DNA from: Sceloporus undulatus
Lineage: Eukaryota; Chordata; Lepidosauria; Squamata; Phrynosomatidae
Length of the DNA: 64,000 nt
Direction of reading: 5' to 3'
Assembly: GCF_019175285.1 (NCBI RefSeq)
Contig: NC_056523.1
Coordinates: forward strand, 183,041,130-183,105,129
Below, piece after piece: positions 12,790 to 24,033 of the stretch. A program made the translations under genes and the position numbers. The notes below the pieces were generated by a model, which was given only the letters and a program-made list of their open reading frames with translations, was not told the origin of the DNA and did no database searches. Positions within the stretch are counted from its first letter, which is position 1. Every line of letters starts with the position of its first letter.

Positions 12790-13125
12790 ATAGTGTTGGA
12801 GTTTGTATGTTGGTCATTGTGGGCTGTTGACCTTGACTCATGGTGACCCTGTGGATGAAATGTCTCCAAGCCCCCCTGTCCTCTACCTCCCTGCTCAGGT
12901 CCTGCAGGCTCAGGTCCATGGTCTCCTGGATTGAGTCGATCCATCTGGCATGTGGTCTTCTTCTCTTACTTCCCTCCATCTTCCTCAGCATCACTGTCTT
13001 TTCCAATGATTTGTGTCTTCTTGTGATGTGGTCAAAGTACAGCAGCCTCAGTTTAGTCATCTTGGCTTCCAGAGAGAGTTCAGCTTGATTTGTTCCAGAA
13101 CCCAATTGTTTGTCTATTTGGAACC
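12790..13125 (-). mobile_element. RTE/BovB-like LINE ORF2 C-terminal fragment
   Basis: The minus strand reads TKLRLLYFDHITRRH, SLEKTVMLRKMEG, RPHARWIDSIQETMDLSLQD, LSREVEDRGAWRHFIHRVT, the conserved end of RTE-type reverse transcriptase ORFs. The plus-strand hallmark is TTGACTCATGGTGACCCTGT. Other pieces lie at 14150, 31760, 48365 and 49825. Truncated at both ends. Confidence 0.75.
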
Positions 13126-13417
13126 AGGGTTCACATCCATACTCAGCCCTGTCCTCTCAGGTTAAACCAGACCCCAACTTGTGAATTTTTCCTTTATTGC
13201 CTAAATTCCTAGCATTGCAGAGAGTGAGAGTTTGGAAAATGGTTCATACCTAGAACTCTTACGTTTGCATTCCCTTGGTAATTTTGCATTCCCTTTTCTT
13301 TGGCTGCATACATACTATTTCTGAATGTTCATTTGAAGTTTTAAGTTACTACAGTTCTAGAAATGTATGGCTGAAAAGGTGGGGACAGAAAGAAAAAATA
13401 AGTCTAAATAAAGAAAT

Positions 13418-13618
13418 AATCCAGTTTGACCCCACTTTAACTGCCATGGCTCAATGCTAGGGAAATCTGGGAACTGTAGTTTTGTGAGACATTTAGCCTT
13501 CTTTGTCAGAAAGCTCCAGTGCCAAACCAAACTACATTTCCCAGAAATCCATAGCACTGAACCATGGACATTAATGTGGGGTGAAACAGGATTATTTCTG
13601 CAGTATGAATGCAGCCTG
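13418..13618. mobile_element. Foldback MITE A
   Basis: Inverted arms AATAATCCAGTTTGACCCCA ... CTTTAACTGCCATGGCTCAA on the left and TGGACATTAATGTGGGGTG, GGATTATTTCTGCAGTATGA on the right. The centre has CTGTAGTTTTGTGAGACATT. One of six copies of the same family in the window. Confidence 0.8.
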
Positions 13619-13769
13619 AGACACACAATTCCAACTACACTCTGGGGCAGTGAGGTAACTCAGTAGGATAAGCAAAGAAACAGATCCAAGCCCAAAATAA
13701 AGAGAGAAAACTTCACAGAAGCTCCCGCTCTAGCTCCAGAACAACCACCATACATTCATTCCCTCTTAG

Positions 13770-14041
13770 GGTGTATCCAATCTGCAGAATTAAAACATTT
13801 GACACCCTTTTAACAGCCATGACCCTATGCTACAGAATCCAGGGAGAGATCAGCTTGATTTGTTCCAGAACCCAATTGTTTGTCTATTTGTGATTTGTAG
13901 TTTAGTGAGGTATGAGCTTGGTCTGCTGGAGAGCTCTGGTGCTTCATCAAACTACAAATACCAGGATTCTATAGGATAGAGTCATGACAGTAAAGGTGGT
14001 GTCAAATTGCTCTAATTCTGCAATGTGGATAGTCTCAGTAT
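13770..14041. mobile_element. Foldback MITE A carrying a 41-bp foreign segment
   Basis: Ends GGTGTATCCAATCTGCAGAA and TCTGCAATGTGGATAGTCTC, with the family's internal motifs (TGATTTGTAGTTTAGTGAGG, CAAACTACAAATACCAGGAT). Positions 13850-13890 are not MITE sequence but an exact copy of 13080-13120. Confidence 0.8.
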
Positions 14042-14149
14042 AAAATGCCTTGAGGAGCAATGTGAGATACAAATCTAATCAATAAAATAAAATAGAATTC
14101 TCCTATTTATTCATCCTGTTTATTCATTCCACTCGTTTCACACTTGTTA

Positions 14150-14478
14150 TTGTTATTTGCCATTGACTTCAACTGATGGCAAATTCTATAGGAGAGGCCT
14201 CCAAGAGCTGTGGTCATCAATAGCTCTGTGCAGGTCTTGCAAACTCAGGGCTGTTGCATCCTTGATTGACTCAATCCACCTATAGTTCAATCTCCCTCTT
14301 TTCCTGCTGCCTTTTGCCAGTGAGCCATGTCATCTCATGATATGTCCAAAGCATGACAGCCTTAATTTTATTATTTTGGCTTCTGGGCAGAATTTAGCCT
14401 CAATTTGCTGTAGGGCTATTCATTTGTCTTTTTAAAAGTCTATGGCATCTGCAGAACTCCAGCACCACATTTCAAAAT
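14150..14478 (-). mobile_element. RTE/BovB-like LINE fragment
   Basis: Same family as 12790-13125 by TGATTGACTCAATCCACCTA, TGATATGTCCAAAGCATGAC, CTGCAGAACTCCAGCACCAC. Minus orientation; heavily diverged. Confidence 0.65.
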
Positions 14479-14830
14479 TTTATTTATTTATTTAGGTATT
14501 TATACTCCGCCCTTCAGCCCTAATGGCTCTCAGGGCGGCTTACAATTATTATTTTTAATCAGACAGCTCCCTGCCCTCAGGCTTACAATCTAAAAGACAC
14601 GACACAAAAGGAGAAGGGAATGGTGGAGGGAAAGGGGATGAGGTCCAGTGGTTCTTCTCTCCCTCTGAGGCCTGGACCAAGGCAGATGGATTGGAGGGAG
14701 GGCTCTTCCTTCTTCCAGGCTAGTCCTGATGGAGCTGGACCTGCCTGGTGAACTCCCTTTCAGGCCGGCGGATGGCAGCTATGGAGGGCGGAGTCTCCTT
14801 CCTTCAGGTTAGTCCTGATGAAGCTGGACC
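14479..14830. repeat. Dispersed repeat with TATACTCCGCCCTTCAGCC head
   Basis: TTTATTTATTTAGGTATTTA then TCAGGGCGGCTTACAATTAT and CCTGCCCTCAGGCTTACAAT. Contains an internal repeat: the block AGTCCTGATGGAGCTGGACC at about 14723 recurs as AGTCCTGATGAAGCTGGACC at about 14812. A shorter relative lies at 35145-35230. Confidence 0.6.
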
Positions 14831-15578
14831 AAATGAGCTGATTTCTTCCTGTCTCCTTTCTTCACTATCCATACTCATACAGAGAAATCAATCTATGGTT
14901 GACCCACGCTAGCTTTGTCAAAAAGCAAACCAACTCTATTTTTTTAAAAAAAAATCATCAATTCACCCAAGATTTTACTAGTCTACACCCTGATATGCAT
15001 TTAGAATTATTTATTTGCATATCTGCTAATGATTAGTAGCTCAATAGTGGCTTAAGAAAACCTTCCATGTTTATAAACATTGCCTTACTCGGTCACCTGG
15101 AACTGATTCTTGTTCACCAGAGGCAACCAAAGCCTCTGTGCTGTCTTGTGTTGAAGCATGGACTGAAATCCTAAACACCTTCCATAGCTGCTCCCACTGA
15201 GCCAGCTACAGAGTACATTGTTACCTTCACAGTATAGCAAGAAAGGAGCTATGGCTCACTTGAGTATTAGTTTATATAAATGCTGGCATTGAAGCACCTC
15301 TCTTTTCTCTTGCATTGTAGTTCAGGGGCAGCTCACTAAGCCTCTAAGTCTCCCCTATGAATACAGCACATACGAAGGAAATTAGCATTAACCAATATTT
15401 TTTAAAAAACAAATTTCTCCATTTCAAGGAGTACAAAAATATTAATGACAGCATTTATGCATCTGTAATTTTCTCATCAGGAGGATACCACAGGAGTCAC
15501 GTTGTTCTGTTTTTGTTTTAAATCATGTGCTAGTGTAAAGTGTAATTGTAATGTAATTTATAATATGCACATTATAAG

Positions 15579-15806
15579 CCAGTGTGGTGTAGTGGTTTGA
15601 GTGTTCAACTACAACTCTGGAGACCAGGGTTCAAATCCTGACTCGACCATAGAAACCCACTGGGTGACCTTGGCAAGTCACACTCTCTTAGCCTCAGAGG
15701 AAGGCCAAGGTAAACCCTTTTTGAAGACACCTACCAAGAAAACCCTGTGATAGATCACCCTGCGGGTCGCTATAAGTCAAAAATGACTCGGAGGCACACA
15801 ACAACA
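15579..15806 (+). mobile_element. tRNA-derived SINE with (ACA)n tail, full length
   Basis: Pol III A-box-like GTGTAGTGGTTTGAGTG and B-box-like GGTTCAAATCC, the body CCACTGGGTGACCTTGGCAA, and tail GGAGGCACACAACAACA. Exact 10-bp target duplication ACATTATAAG at 15569-15578 and 15807-15816. Confidence 0.9.
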
Positions 15807-16423
15807 ACATTATAAGTGAGTATATTTGAAAAATGTGACCGTAGATTTCTTAGCTTGTTGTGGGGGAAATGTATTTAAAAAAAAACAGTCTGGGAAAAGA
15901 ACATACCAAAATATGCATGATTATTTTGTGTATTCCACAAAGAATGAAATGGTTTCACAATCTAATACTTTTTGGACCTTGAGAAAACCGATGGAAAGGA
16001 AGCTGACAGATTTCCACACCCGTATCTGGAATACTTTCATTGGGGTGAAGCATTCAGAGAATTCCTCCTGTTTCATGAACAAATGGATTATCAGATGAGG
16101 AAGTGAGCAATCTTGGTCATACTGATTATGACAAGTTTATCAGTCAGTCTAGCAGGCTGCCCTGGTTCATAGTCCAAACTCAAATGCACTAGTCAGGGAT
16201 AGGTGTTGAACATATTTAGGGCAATATGTGTTCAACACTACAGACAGTTCCTTTAAAGTTTGGACTAACACCCAGAATAAATTTACTGTCCTCCTCCCCT
16301 CCCCAACATCTGAGCCACCAGGCTTCAATGTAGCCTGCCTCCCACCTTCAATCCTTCTAGATCTTTAAGGCTCCTAGGGGGTCAGCATCAAGAAGCCATG
16401 GCAGTTTTTGACCGATTTGTTGT

Positions 16424-16657
16424 ACAGTGGACCCTTGTTATATGCTGGGGTTTGGTTCCAAGATCCCCTGTGGATAACAAAATCCGTGGATGCTCAAGTC
16501 CCATTAAATATATTGACATAGCAAAATGGTGTCCCTTATAAAAAAAATGGAAAATCAAATTTTGATATTTGAAATTTATACTTTTTTTGAACATTTTCAA
16601 ATCGTGGATGCCTGAATCCATGTATAAGAATCCACATATAAGAAGGGCTGACTGTAG
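16424..16657 (+). mobile_element. Tigger/pogo-like MITE
   Basis: Near full length: starts GTACAGTGGACCCTTGTTAT, contains TGGGGTTTGGTTCCAAGATC and ATCGTGGATGCCTGAATCCA, ends AGAAGGGCTGACTGTAG, the inverted partner of the start. Confidence 0.8.
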
Positions 16658-16702
16658 TAGCACTCTCTTTCACTTAGCAGCCACAGCATGATGTGAATTT
16701 GT

Positions 16703-16935
16703 TGCTGCTGTGTGCCTTCAACTCATTTCCGATTTATGGCGTCCCTAAGGCAAACCTATTACAGGGGTTTCTTGGCAAGAGTTGTTCAGAGGGGGTTTGC
16801 CTTTGCCTTCCTCTGGAGATGAGAGAGTGTGACTTGGCCAAGGTCACCCAGTGGGTTTCATGGCCAAGTAGGGGTTCGAGAGCTAGTCTCCTGGTGTTCC
16901 AATAATCAAACCATTCTCCCACTCTGGCTCTCAAG
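16703..16935 (-). mobile_element. tRNA-derived SINE with (ACA)n tail
   Basis: The minus-strand copy begins near 16935 (AGAGCCAGAGTGGG) and ends in the tail complement TTGCTGCTGTGTGCCTTCAA. B-box region GGGTTCGAGAG on the plus strand. The long minus-strand frame here is only repeat sequence. Confidence 0.85.
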
Positions 16936-17224
16936 ACTAGCCTACGTGAAAGAAATCTATTTTCTGATGCAAGGAAATAAATGGTATGGAAAATGATGTG
17001 TATATGTGTATTTCTCTGGGGGAGGGGGTCCAATGCATTCATTAGATTCTCAAAGGGGTCTGTGACACAAAAATGTAAAGAAACACTGATTAAGAGGACC
17101 GTGATTGCCCATCCCAGCTCTTGTGCATGAATGATCTTTCCAATCCTTTTTGCCAAAGCAAAAACAAAGGCTTGCATACTACCAAACAAATAGAAACAGG
17201 CCCTGAAAAGACAGCACATCCCCT

Positions 17225-18018
17225 CCTAGTGGTTCTCTAGGCCCCAAATGGCAACTGTGTCCTTCTTCCTGGGCTACAGGCGACATCTTATAAACTCCGG
17301 TTTTGGGACAAGGGACCAAAGGGTCTACCCAGCAGCCACCGCACCACCGTTTATCTTTTTGATTAACAACGGAGGCACCACCAAAGGTAGTAGCAACAAC
17401 TTCAACCAGAGTCCTGCTCTTTCCCTTACTGGGTTTGGGGCAGGGGTCAACCCAGCAGACCCCTGTCAATTAGGACTGCTGAGGAAAACATCCTCTGGCA
17501 TTCAGGCAACTGGCAAGAGCATCTGTGCCTCATGGCTTTGATGAAGGGGGGGGGGGGGGGGGGAGGGATGCAGAGGGTGGAGTGGGGTGAGGGGAAGAGG
17601 AAAGGAAGGCAATCTGGAACCCATAAGCTCCCTTGATGTTTGCATTATTGTGAACGGTTGTCTTGGCCTGAGCGCCGCCCCTCCCCTTAGAATGCCTCAC
17701 CCTATCCGTAAAGGGCATTAACAAACTTTTTAACAAGGTCCCTCCTCTCTTATAGCCCTCAAGGAGGTGGTGGGATGGGTGTGGGGGGTGTGGAGAGAAA
17801 AAGGAGCACGAATAAGCAGATCCTTGAAGGTGGAAGCAACTCAGAGAAGCTTCTCTGAAAAACATCAAGAAAGGCTGGCTGGTGGGATCCCTGCCTCTGA
17901 GGTTGCCCTTTGCTCCAAACCACAAGAGATTGCCATTGGGTTTGGATGCACTGTGGCCTGTTAGGTCCAAGTCCCCGGTGCCTGTGCCGAAGAGGGAAGG
18001 GAGGCCGATTTGAAGACG
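17225..18018 (+). promoter_or_regulatory. Probable promoter and 5'UTR of the Twist gene
   Basis: Repeat-free and more GC-rich than the flanks, directly upstream of the coding exon. Seen: TATAAA at 17289-17294, CAACTG E-box-like sites near 17249 and 17508, an 18-base G run at 17546-17563, and a GC-box-like GCCGCCCCTCCCC near 17674. The transcription start cannot be fixed from sequence; if the TATA is used, the 5'UTR is about 700 bases and contains short upstream frames. Confidence 0.4.
17546..17563 (+). repeat. (G)18 run in the Twist 5' region
   Basis: Eighteen consecutive G followed by AGGG, about 455 bases upstream of the Twist start. Could fold as a G-quadruplex; length is likely polymorphic or imprecisely assembled. 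Confidence 0.9.
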
Positions 18019-18525
18019 ATGAAAGAAGAGAGCCTGTGCCCAGACTCCCCAGAAGGCAGCTTGGGGACTAGTGAGGAGGAAAGTGAGAAGGTGCCCAAGA
18101 AAGGCCTGCGCAAAAGAAGCCAGCTGGGCAAGCCCTCATCCCTGGCCACCTCAGCCCCACCGGAGTGTAGCACCCCTTCACCACAGGGCAAACGCAGCAA
18201 GCGAAGTCCTGTGCCACAGACCTTTGAGGACATGCACACGCAGCGAGTGATAGCCAATGTGCGGGAGCGCCAGCGCACCCAGTCACTGAACGACGCCTTT
18301 GCTGAGCTGCGCAAGATCATCCCCACTCTGCCTTCGGACAAGCTCAGCAAGATCCAGACCCTCAAATTGGCTGCTCGCTACATCGACTTCCTCTACCAAG
18401 TCCTGCAGAGTGATGAGCTTGACCACAAGATTTCCAGCTGCAACTATCTGGCCCATGAGAGGCTCAGCTATGCCTTCTCAGTCTGGAGGATGGAAGGGGC
18501 CTGGTCCATGTCGGCATCCCACTGA
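18019..18525 (+). CDS. TWIST3: Twist-family bHLH transcription factor, complete, paralogue tentative (TWIST3 favoured)
   Basis: Encodes 168 residues, close to the usual length (human TWIST2 is 160). Seen: acidic Ser/Glu N-terminus (residues 1-23, LGTSEEE at 15-21), basic clusters LRKR (30-33) and GKRSKR (57-62) in the places of the Twist nuclear localisation signals, a basic region with [12 protein letters not shown] (80-91), helix-loop-helix to about residue 130 ([20 protein letters not shown]), and a perfect C-terminal Twist box (149-168). Family knowledge: Twist proteins dimerise with E proteins, bind E-boxes in the nucleus and control mesoderm, cranial and limb mesenchyme. The start chosen is the ATG at 18019; an in-frame stop TAG lies at 17962-17964 and no ATG lies between, and position -3 is A. 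Odd points: NDAFAELRK where TWIST1/2 have NEAFAALRK, and [10 protein letters not shown] where they have DSKMASCSYV or DNKMTSCSYV. The N-terminus fits neither TWIST1 (no Gly-rich stretch) nor the very conserved TWIST2. Family certain; paralogue inferred. Confidence 0.95.
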   Translation: MKEESLCPDSPEGSLGTSEEESEKVPKKGLRKRSQLGKPSSLATSAPPECSTPSPQGKRSKRSPVPQTFEDMHTQRVIANVRERQRTQSLNDAFAELRKIIPTLPSDKLSKIQTLKLAARYIDFLYQVLQSDELDHKISSCNYLAHERLSYAFSVWRMEGAWSMSASH

Positions 18526-18541
18526 GATACTCAGCCGGAAG
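18526..18541 (+). other. Start of 3'UTR ending at a consensus splice donor
   Basis: Sixteen bases after the Twist stop codon the sequence reads GAAG then GTAAGT (donor at 18542). Twist genes are known to carry their whole reading frame in exon 1 and an intron in the 3'UTR shortly after the stop, so position and sequence both fit a real donor. Confidence 0.7.
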
Positions 18542-18885
18542 GTAAGTGTTATTGACCTTTTTCCTACCTCTCTGGGAGATTCACACTCTTCGCTAGATTT
18601 AAATTGGAGGCTTCATTTCTATGGAGTGGGTAGGAATTACCTATAAATCATGTTTTCACTGGCAGGATGAAACATCCAACTACCATTTTCCTTTTAAAAG
18701 GATGGACTTTGGGCAAGTGTAGTGTGTCATTCTGTTTTTCTTAGGAAGTCATGCAACCAACTTCCACATATCAAGAATAAGGAATATGGGCTTCCAGGTT
18801 AGAAAGCATGACCTCCAGGCAGTATTGAGATCCTGATAGCATTAGGCTTCACAGAGACAACTGTTTTTTAATTCTGAAGAGAGAG

Positions 18886-20110
18886 ATGAAATTCATGTGC
18901 TCAGAGGTCTTGATGCTGCTGGCATTCTGCATACACACTTCTTTTATCCTCCTGTCATTGCTGATCAAAAGCTGCTTAGTAGGAGAAGACTGCAATCAGA
19001 ATGAAGAGTTTGATGACACTACAGGCAAATGCGATCTCTTTTCCCCCTTGTACTTTCATAAGAACTAATAAGAATTTGTTTTCAGTGTAAAATTGCCCAT
19101 CCTTGACACTCTGGAAGAAGATGCACATTCTAAGCAAAAATAAATAAATAAATAAATAAGTCCACTTATATTCAGCAGGACTGAAACACAACAAAATATT
19201 AGTCTGATAGAACTTATTAAAACTGGCTGCTGATGAGAATTTAATGCTTTCTTCTCCCAATGGTCATCACAATATGGTGATACTATGGCAAGAAAGCATT
19301 AAACTTTCATTGGCCACTGGTTTTAAAACTTTCTAATACACCAATATTTTGTTGTGTTTCAGTCCCTGACAGCTGAGCTGTTCTTGAAGTTTAGCACCAA
19401 ATCCTGCCATAGATTTTATATAAAGAGACAGGCTTTATTCCAGATATACTGGGTGCAGGACTGTATCTTTCTATGACAGACACCTAATGTTTCCCCTTTT
19501 CTTTTCTTTTTTGCTAACCCATCTGGGAATCAGCTATCCATTTTTATGAACAGTTTATGTGTATCTTCTTTAACAGACTTCAATGGACATATAAGGCATC
19601 TGCATCAAAATGCCATATACTTATTACAGAATGCCCATAAACAGGCTAAAAAAAATTCTCACAGATTAAACATTGGGTTAGTCTGCTTACGAAGGAAATG
19701 TAAAAAGCTACGTGCATTGAATGTTACATGTGATTTTACCTCCTACATTAGAAATTCCAGTCTATATTGAACAACACTTTTCCTGACATAACACAAAAAG
19801 CAAGACTGAGGCTCAAGGGTACTTCATGCCCTCATTGCAAAGGCATCTTGCTACAGAAATATGCATAATCTTTCACCCATTCAGTCTTACTATGAGACAA
19901 AATACCATTATTTTTATTGTACACATGTGGAAGTGAGGCTGAAAAAGCAACAGCTTTTTAAAACCAACCTTCTGGTTATACCAAGATAACCACAATGTGC
20001 TAGGTACCCAGTTCATGTGCACTGGATGGTTGGATTAATCTGTGCCATGGATCAATAATACCTCCTGTACTCATAATAAAACAATGTACCTATCATTATA
20101 CAGAGGTAGC
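18886..20110. other. Intronic, largely repeat-poor
   Basis: Apart from the short foldback at 19176-19368 and an (AAAT)n run at 19138-19159, this is single-copy-looking AT-rich DNA (for example 19400-20000) within 1.5 kb of the Twist coding exon. A possible home of regulatory elements, but no specific site is claimed. Confidence 0.4.
19176..19368. mobile_element. Foldback MITE, hAT-like ends
   Basis: About 75-bp inverted arms. Left arm starts CAGGACTGAAACACAACA; the right arm is the complement of CAGGGACTGAAACACAACA. Both run on to TTTAATGCTTTCTT at roughly 75-80% identity. No clear target duplication. Confidence 0.75.
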
Positions 20111-20112
20111 TA

Positions 20113-20500
20113 CTGTAGATACTCATGTATAAGTCTAGAAATTTAGGTTAAAAAATTAACCCCCAAAACTTGAGTCGACTTATCCACAGGTCAATGGAGG
20201 TACTATACTTATATAAAAAGGAGCCATTCCCCTGGTGAAAAGGACAAGTGTAATCTGTCCTGGACGCATCCACACGTTCTCTGTTCTCTCATCCATCCAG
20301 CCGTTAGTGTTAGCACAAACAGTTATGCCTGCTGGGATTTTGTAAATTCTTTGATATTTTTTTCCTTTGCTCCATCCTTGAGATCCTTTGTTGCATGATC
20401 CTAAGTTTTGCCCTCAGCTTATCCAAGAGTTGCATAATTTTGGCCCCCGAACATGCCCTCAACTTATACATGAGGTTAGCTTATAGTTGAGAATATACGG
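20113..20500. mobile_element. Mariner-like MITE (CTGTATATACTC ends)
   Basis: Inverted ends CTGTAGATACTCATGTATAAG and the complement CCGTATATTCTCAACTATAAG, flanked by TA on both sides (20111-20112, 20501-20502), as expected for Tc1/mariner. A second copy lies at 40410-40778. Confidence 0.8.
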
Positions 20501-20502
20501 TA

Positions 20503-23280
20503 ACTTATGTATCATGGAACAATATATTGTTCCCACCAACTTGATATATGTTCCATATAACTTGTATAATTCCATATACCTGGTTCCATATACAGTCGGT
20601 AATCCTAATTAAATTGCACAGCACTAATGAGTATATATGGTGTAAGGGAGGGGTGCAGGAAACACTATACTCAACACAAGGCCAGCTGAAGACATATTGC
20701 TAGAAGTCAGAATAAGTATGGCATTCCTCCATACTTGTTCCTTAGGACGAAATTTTGAATGGTACAGAATGACTTTTAAAAAGTGTTATTCTAGTTCATG
20801 GGGGGGGGATATGGGGATGTGTAGTTTCTGCTTTTCTTTATAATTTTCTTTTTGGATGGCAATGAATTCCGTAGGACAGAGCTTGAAAATCAGAGCTGTC
20901 CAAGGAGAATGCCACTCTTGAATGGGGCTTGGGTTCAGGTTTGTGATGATGATGACGACGACGATGACATATATATGAACACCTCCAGGAATAAGGTGTG
21001 CAATCAAGTCGAATACAGATTTGATGTGTGAGGATTATCCCAATTTGTATCAGAGAAAGTTGGCTCCAGTTTTTGAATGGGAAAGATAGTGCCATGTTCA
21101 GCCTAATCAGATGATAATTCATATATGTCAAACAATGCTTTGGATCATCACTGCAAAAACAGCAGATTTGCCATGTCACCATGGGGCAAAGCAGAAATAC
21201 AAGGACTGGTTGGCTGTACATGTTCCACTTTTAGTCGCCAGGCTAAGGCACTGACAGGGTTGCTGTGTCTTTAAAAAAATCAGATGTGATCATTTCTTCC
21301 CTCCCTTCCCAACACAATGCACCAATGGAAGAAGCCACACCTGAAAATATTTTTCTTTTCTATGCAAGGTATAGAAACCTGAGGAGAATCTGGGCATGTG
21401 TACCATTATAGTCATTAGTGCACTTGAAGAGAGATATTACATGCTCATATGAATCACACTGCCTCAACAACTGAACAAAAATTATTCAAATTCTGCAACT
21501 AGAAAAGCTCAGTTCTGTAGCCAGGCTACCTTATGTATATTTGAAAGATTTCCCTTATTTTGCACAATTTGTTTTCTATCTTTTATTTTGTGCAAGTCTT
21601 TCTGTTTTCATCATGAGGAGATGCAAAGAATTATCATAGCATAACATATCATACTTACCATAGCAAAACAAATCCCAGCCTTTGGATGCCCACAGGTATA
21701 TTTCTGTAACAATGAGGACTAGAAACTTGGATTGATTTTCTGACTGAGTATATAAGACAGCATCTTATCTTTTTTAAAAGAGGAAGAAAGCCAAAAATCC
21801 TACTGCTCACTCCTACAAATAATTAATATAAAATGCATGTGTATACGAATCATTATAGGCTTAAATACTGTGATCTCATTTAATAAATTGGAAGGGATTA
21901 AACCTGTATTGACTATGCTCTAGATTTTTCAATTACTGTCCCCATCTTGCTGGATGGGTTATTTCTTTCTGAATGGGGTGGGCGCATGGTTCCTGCAGAA
22001 TCATGTCCTACACCAGTTGGGCATTCTTTTTTCTTTTCTTTTTTTCCCTAAAGAACACCTCTCACTTAATTTCCATGTTAAAATCATATCCCACTTTTTG
22101 ACCCCTTTCTTCCCACAGTTGGCCCTGACAACATATCTACAAGTAGTAAAATGTGGTTCTAAAAAAGAAATGAAAACAAATCTCAGCCAGTCAATTAAAA
22201 AGGAAGAGATTGCCTGGGTTTGTCATAGAGCGGTGAATGGGGCATTTTGTTGTTCTATCTAGCCAAAGGGGATGATAAAATACATACCGTAAGAGATCGA
22301 TACAAGAACGCAAACTTTACAAAGTTTCAAAATTATGCAGAAGAGCACAAAGAAGTGAAGGAATTGCTTCGCATTGTAGCAAAGCTACAAAGCTTCAGAA
22401 AAGGGGAAATAATTCAGATTCAATCCCTGATTTTCTGAAGACGTGAAAGCCAGAATGCACCCCTATCCAAAATTACACCGTCTTATTAAACAGTTAGTGG
22501 AACAGACCTGTTGGATCTCCCTCCTGATGAAATTCTACAAACAAGGGGCCGACCTGGAAAATGTCAAATCCGATTTCCGATGGTAGGAGCGCTCACTAAA
22601 GACTGGCACTCAAAGGCTCTGGGGGTCACATATACACACACTGGAACAATCATCCTGCCTGGTATTTGTCCCATCCACTGCCTGAGCAATGTGATGCGAT
22701 TTGATATTATAGAGTAATTAAGCTGAGGCAAAAGGTGATCATTCTCCAGGACTGCTCCAGGCAGAGAGAGCAGTGCCCAGAAAAAGGAGAGCCTTTCATA
22801 CCTGGCCTTGACCTCTGACTCCTATGGTTATTCTGTCCCTTGGGAACAGGAGGTTCAAAGCCTTTTCTGATCCCCTCCCCTTCCCTGGCTTTCCTTCTCT
22901 GCATCTCCAGTTTTACTTGTTTCCATATGTTGGAAGATTTATCCCCTTCTCCAAAGGGAAGGGAAAATGCAGACCTAAACAAAACAAGGGATGGGAAAAC
23001 TGGTCAGTTATGATTCTTCCCCTTATTCACATTTTTTAATTTCTAAATTTATGGACAAATTAGCAAATCGTAATTCTATTTTTTTTAACAAAATGGATCT
23101 AACAATCTTTCCCCCCATAAGCACTGATTAAATTTAAACAGCAACAGGTATTCTCAGTACCAAAGATGTTGCACCTGTGTCTAGGTAGCTATTAAAATCA
23201 GGAGTCTGGTTTGAACATGTTGTGAGTCAAAGCCAGGTTTAAGAGTTCAGCACTCAGAGCCTTCTGCCTGAATTTTTCTT
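20503..23280. other. Intronic, no gene; mostly unassigned
   Basis: Contains short GAT/GAC runs (20945-20967) and AT-rich DNA. No preserved repeat and no coding signal recognised. Short frames (20838-21221, 21954-22262) have no family signature. Confidence 0.4.
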
Positions 23281-23985
23281 TTACTTTTATATATTCAAAT
23301 TCAGTGATAACAAGCAAATTAATCCTACCACTCCAGTCTCCCCCAAATTAATAAATTTATAACAATATATCACATACAACTATGTGCATAAATAATCTAT
23401 TAATCTATCTATATAGTCTATTTTTAGCCATTATATGTTTAAATGAACGGTTTTCAACATTTACATTATTATATTTACTTTCTTAAAATATAAATTCAGT
23501 TTTTCTACCCTGTTTGGGAAGAATTCAGCAATAATAAGAAATCCCTACAACCCAAAAAAAGGACAATATAATTGTAACAATATCTCAAATACAGTCATGT
23601 ACATACATTATCAAATCACCTATAAATAATCTGTCTATCTAATCTAGATATTTGTCCCTGTCTATTTGTCTGTCTATCTATCCAGACACATATAGTGCCT
23701 GTTACTGGACATTATATGCCCAAATGAGTGAATGTCACCATTTAGATTTCTCTGTTGTTAACTGGCAACAAGTCAGCTTCAAGTCACGGTGACCCTAGGG
23801 ATGATGGACTTTCAAGTCATCCTAGCCTCGGCAGGACTTTTTATTTTAACCTATTTCTGAAGAGGAATTTAGCAATCACAGGTAAATAAATCCTTAATAC
23901 CCAAAAGAAACAATATAATTATTACAATATATCAAATACATTAACGTACATTCATTATCAAAGCACCTATAAATATTTTGCATGT

Positions 23986-24033
<48 letters not shown>

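Noticed and set aside
15579-15660. tRNA gene
   Set aside because: A- and B-box-like motifs are present but belong to the SINE head; no cloverleaf or anticodon arm is supported and many similar copies exist.
16734-17219. 161-codon minus-strand open frame
   Set aside because: More than a third of it is the tRNA-derived SINE at 16703-16935; no domain.
18010-18018. An earlier TTG start for Twist
   Set aside because: Vertebrate mRNAs rarely use TTG; the ATG at 18019 is the first in-frame ATG after a stop and gives the expected acidic N-terminus.
18068-18365. Open frames on the other strand and in another frame over the Twist exon
   Set aside because: They are shadows of the GC-rich Twist coding sequence and have no protein family signature.
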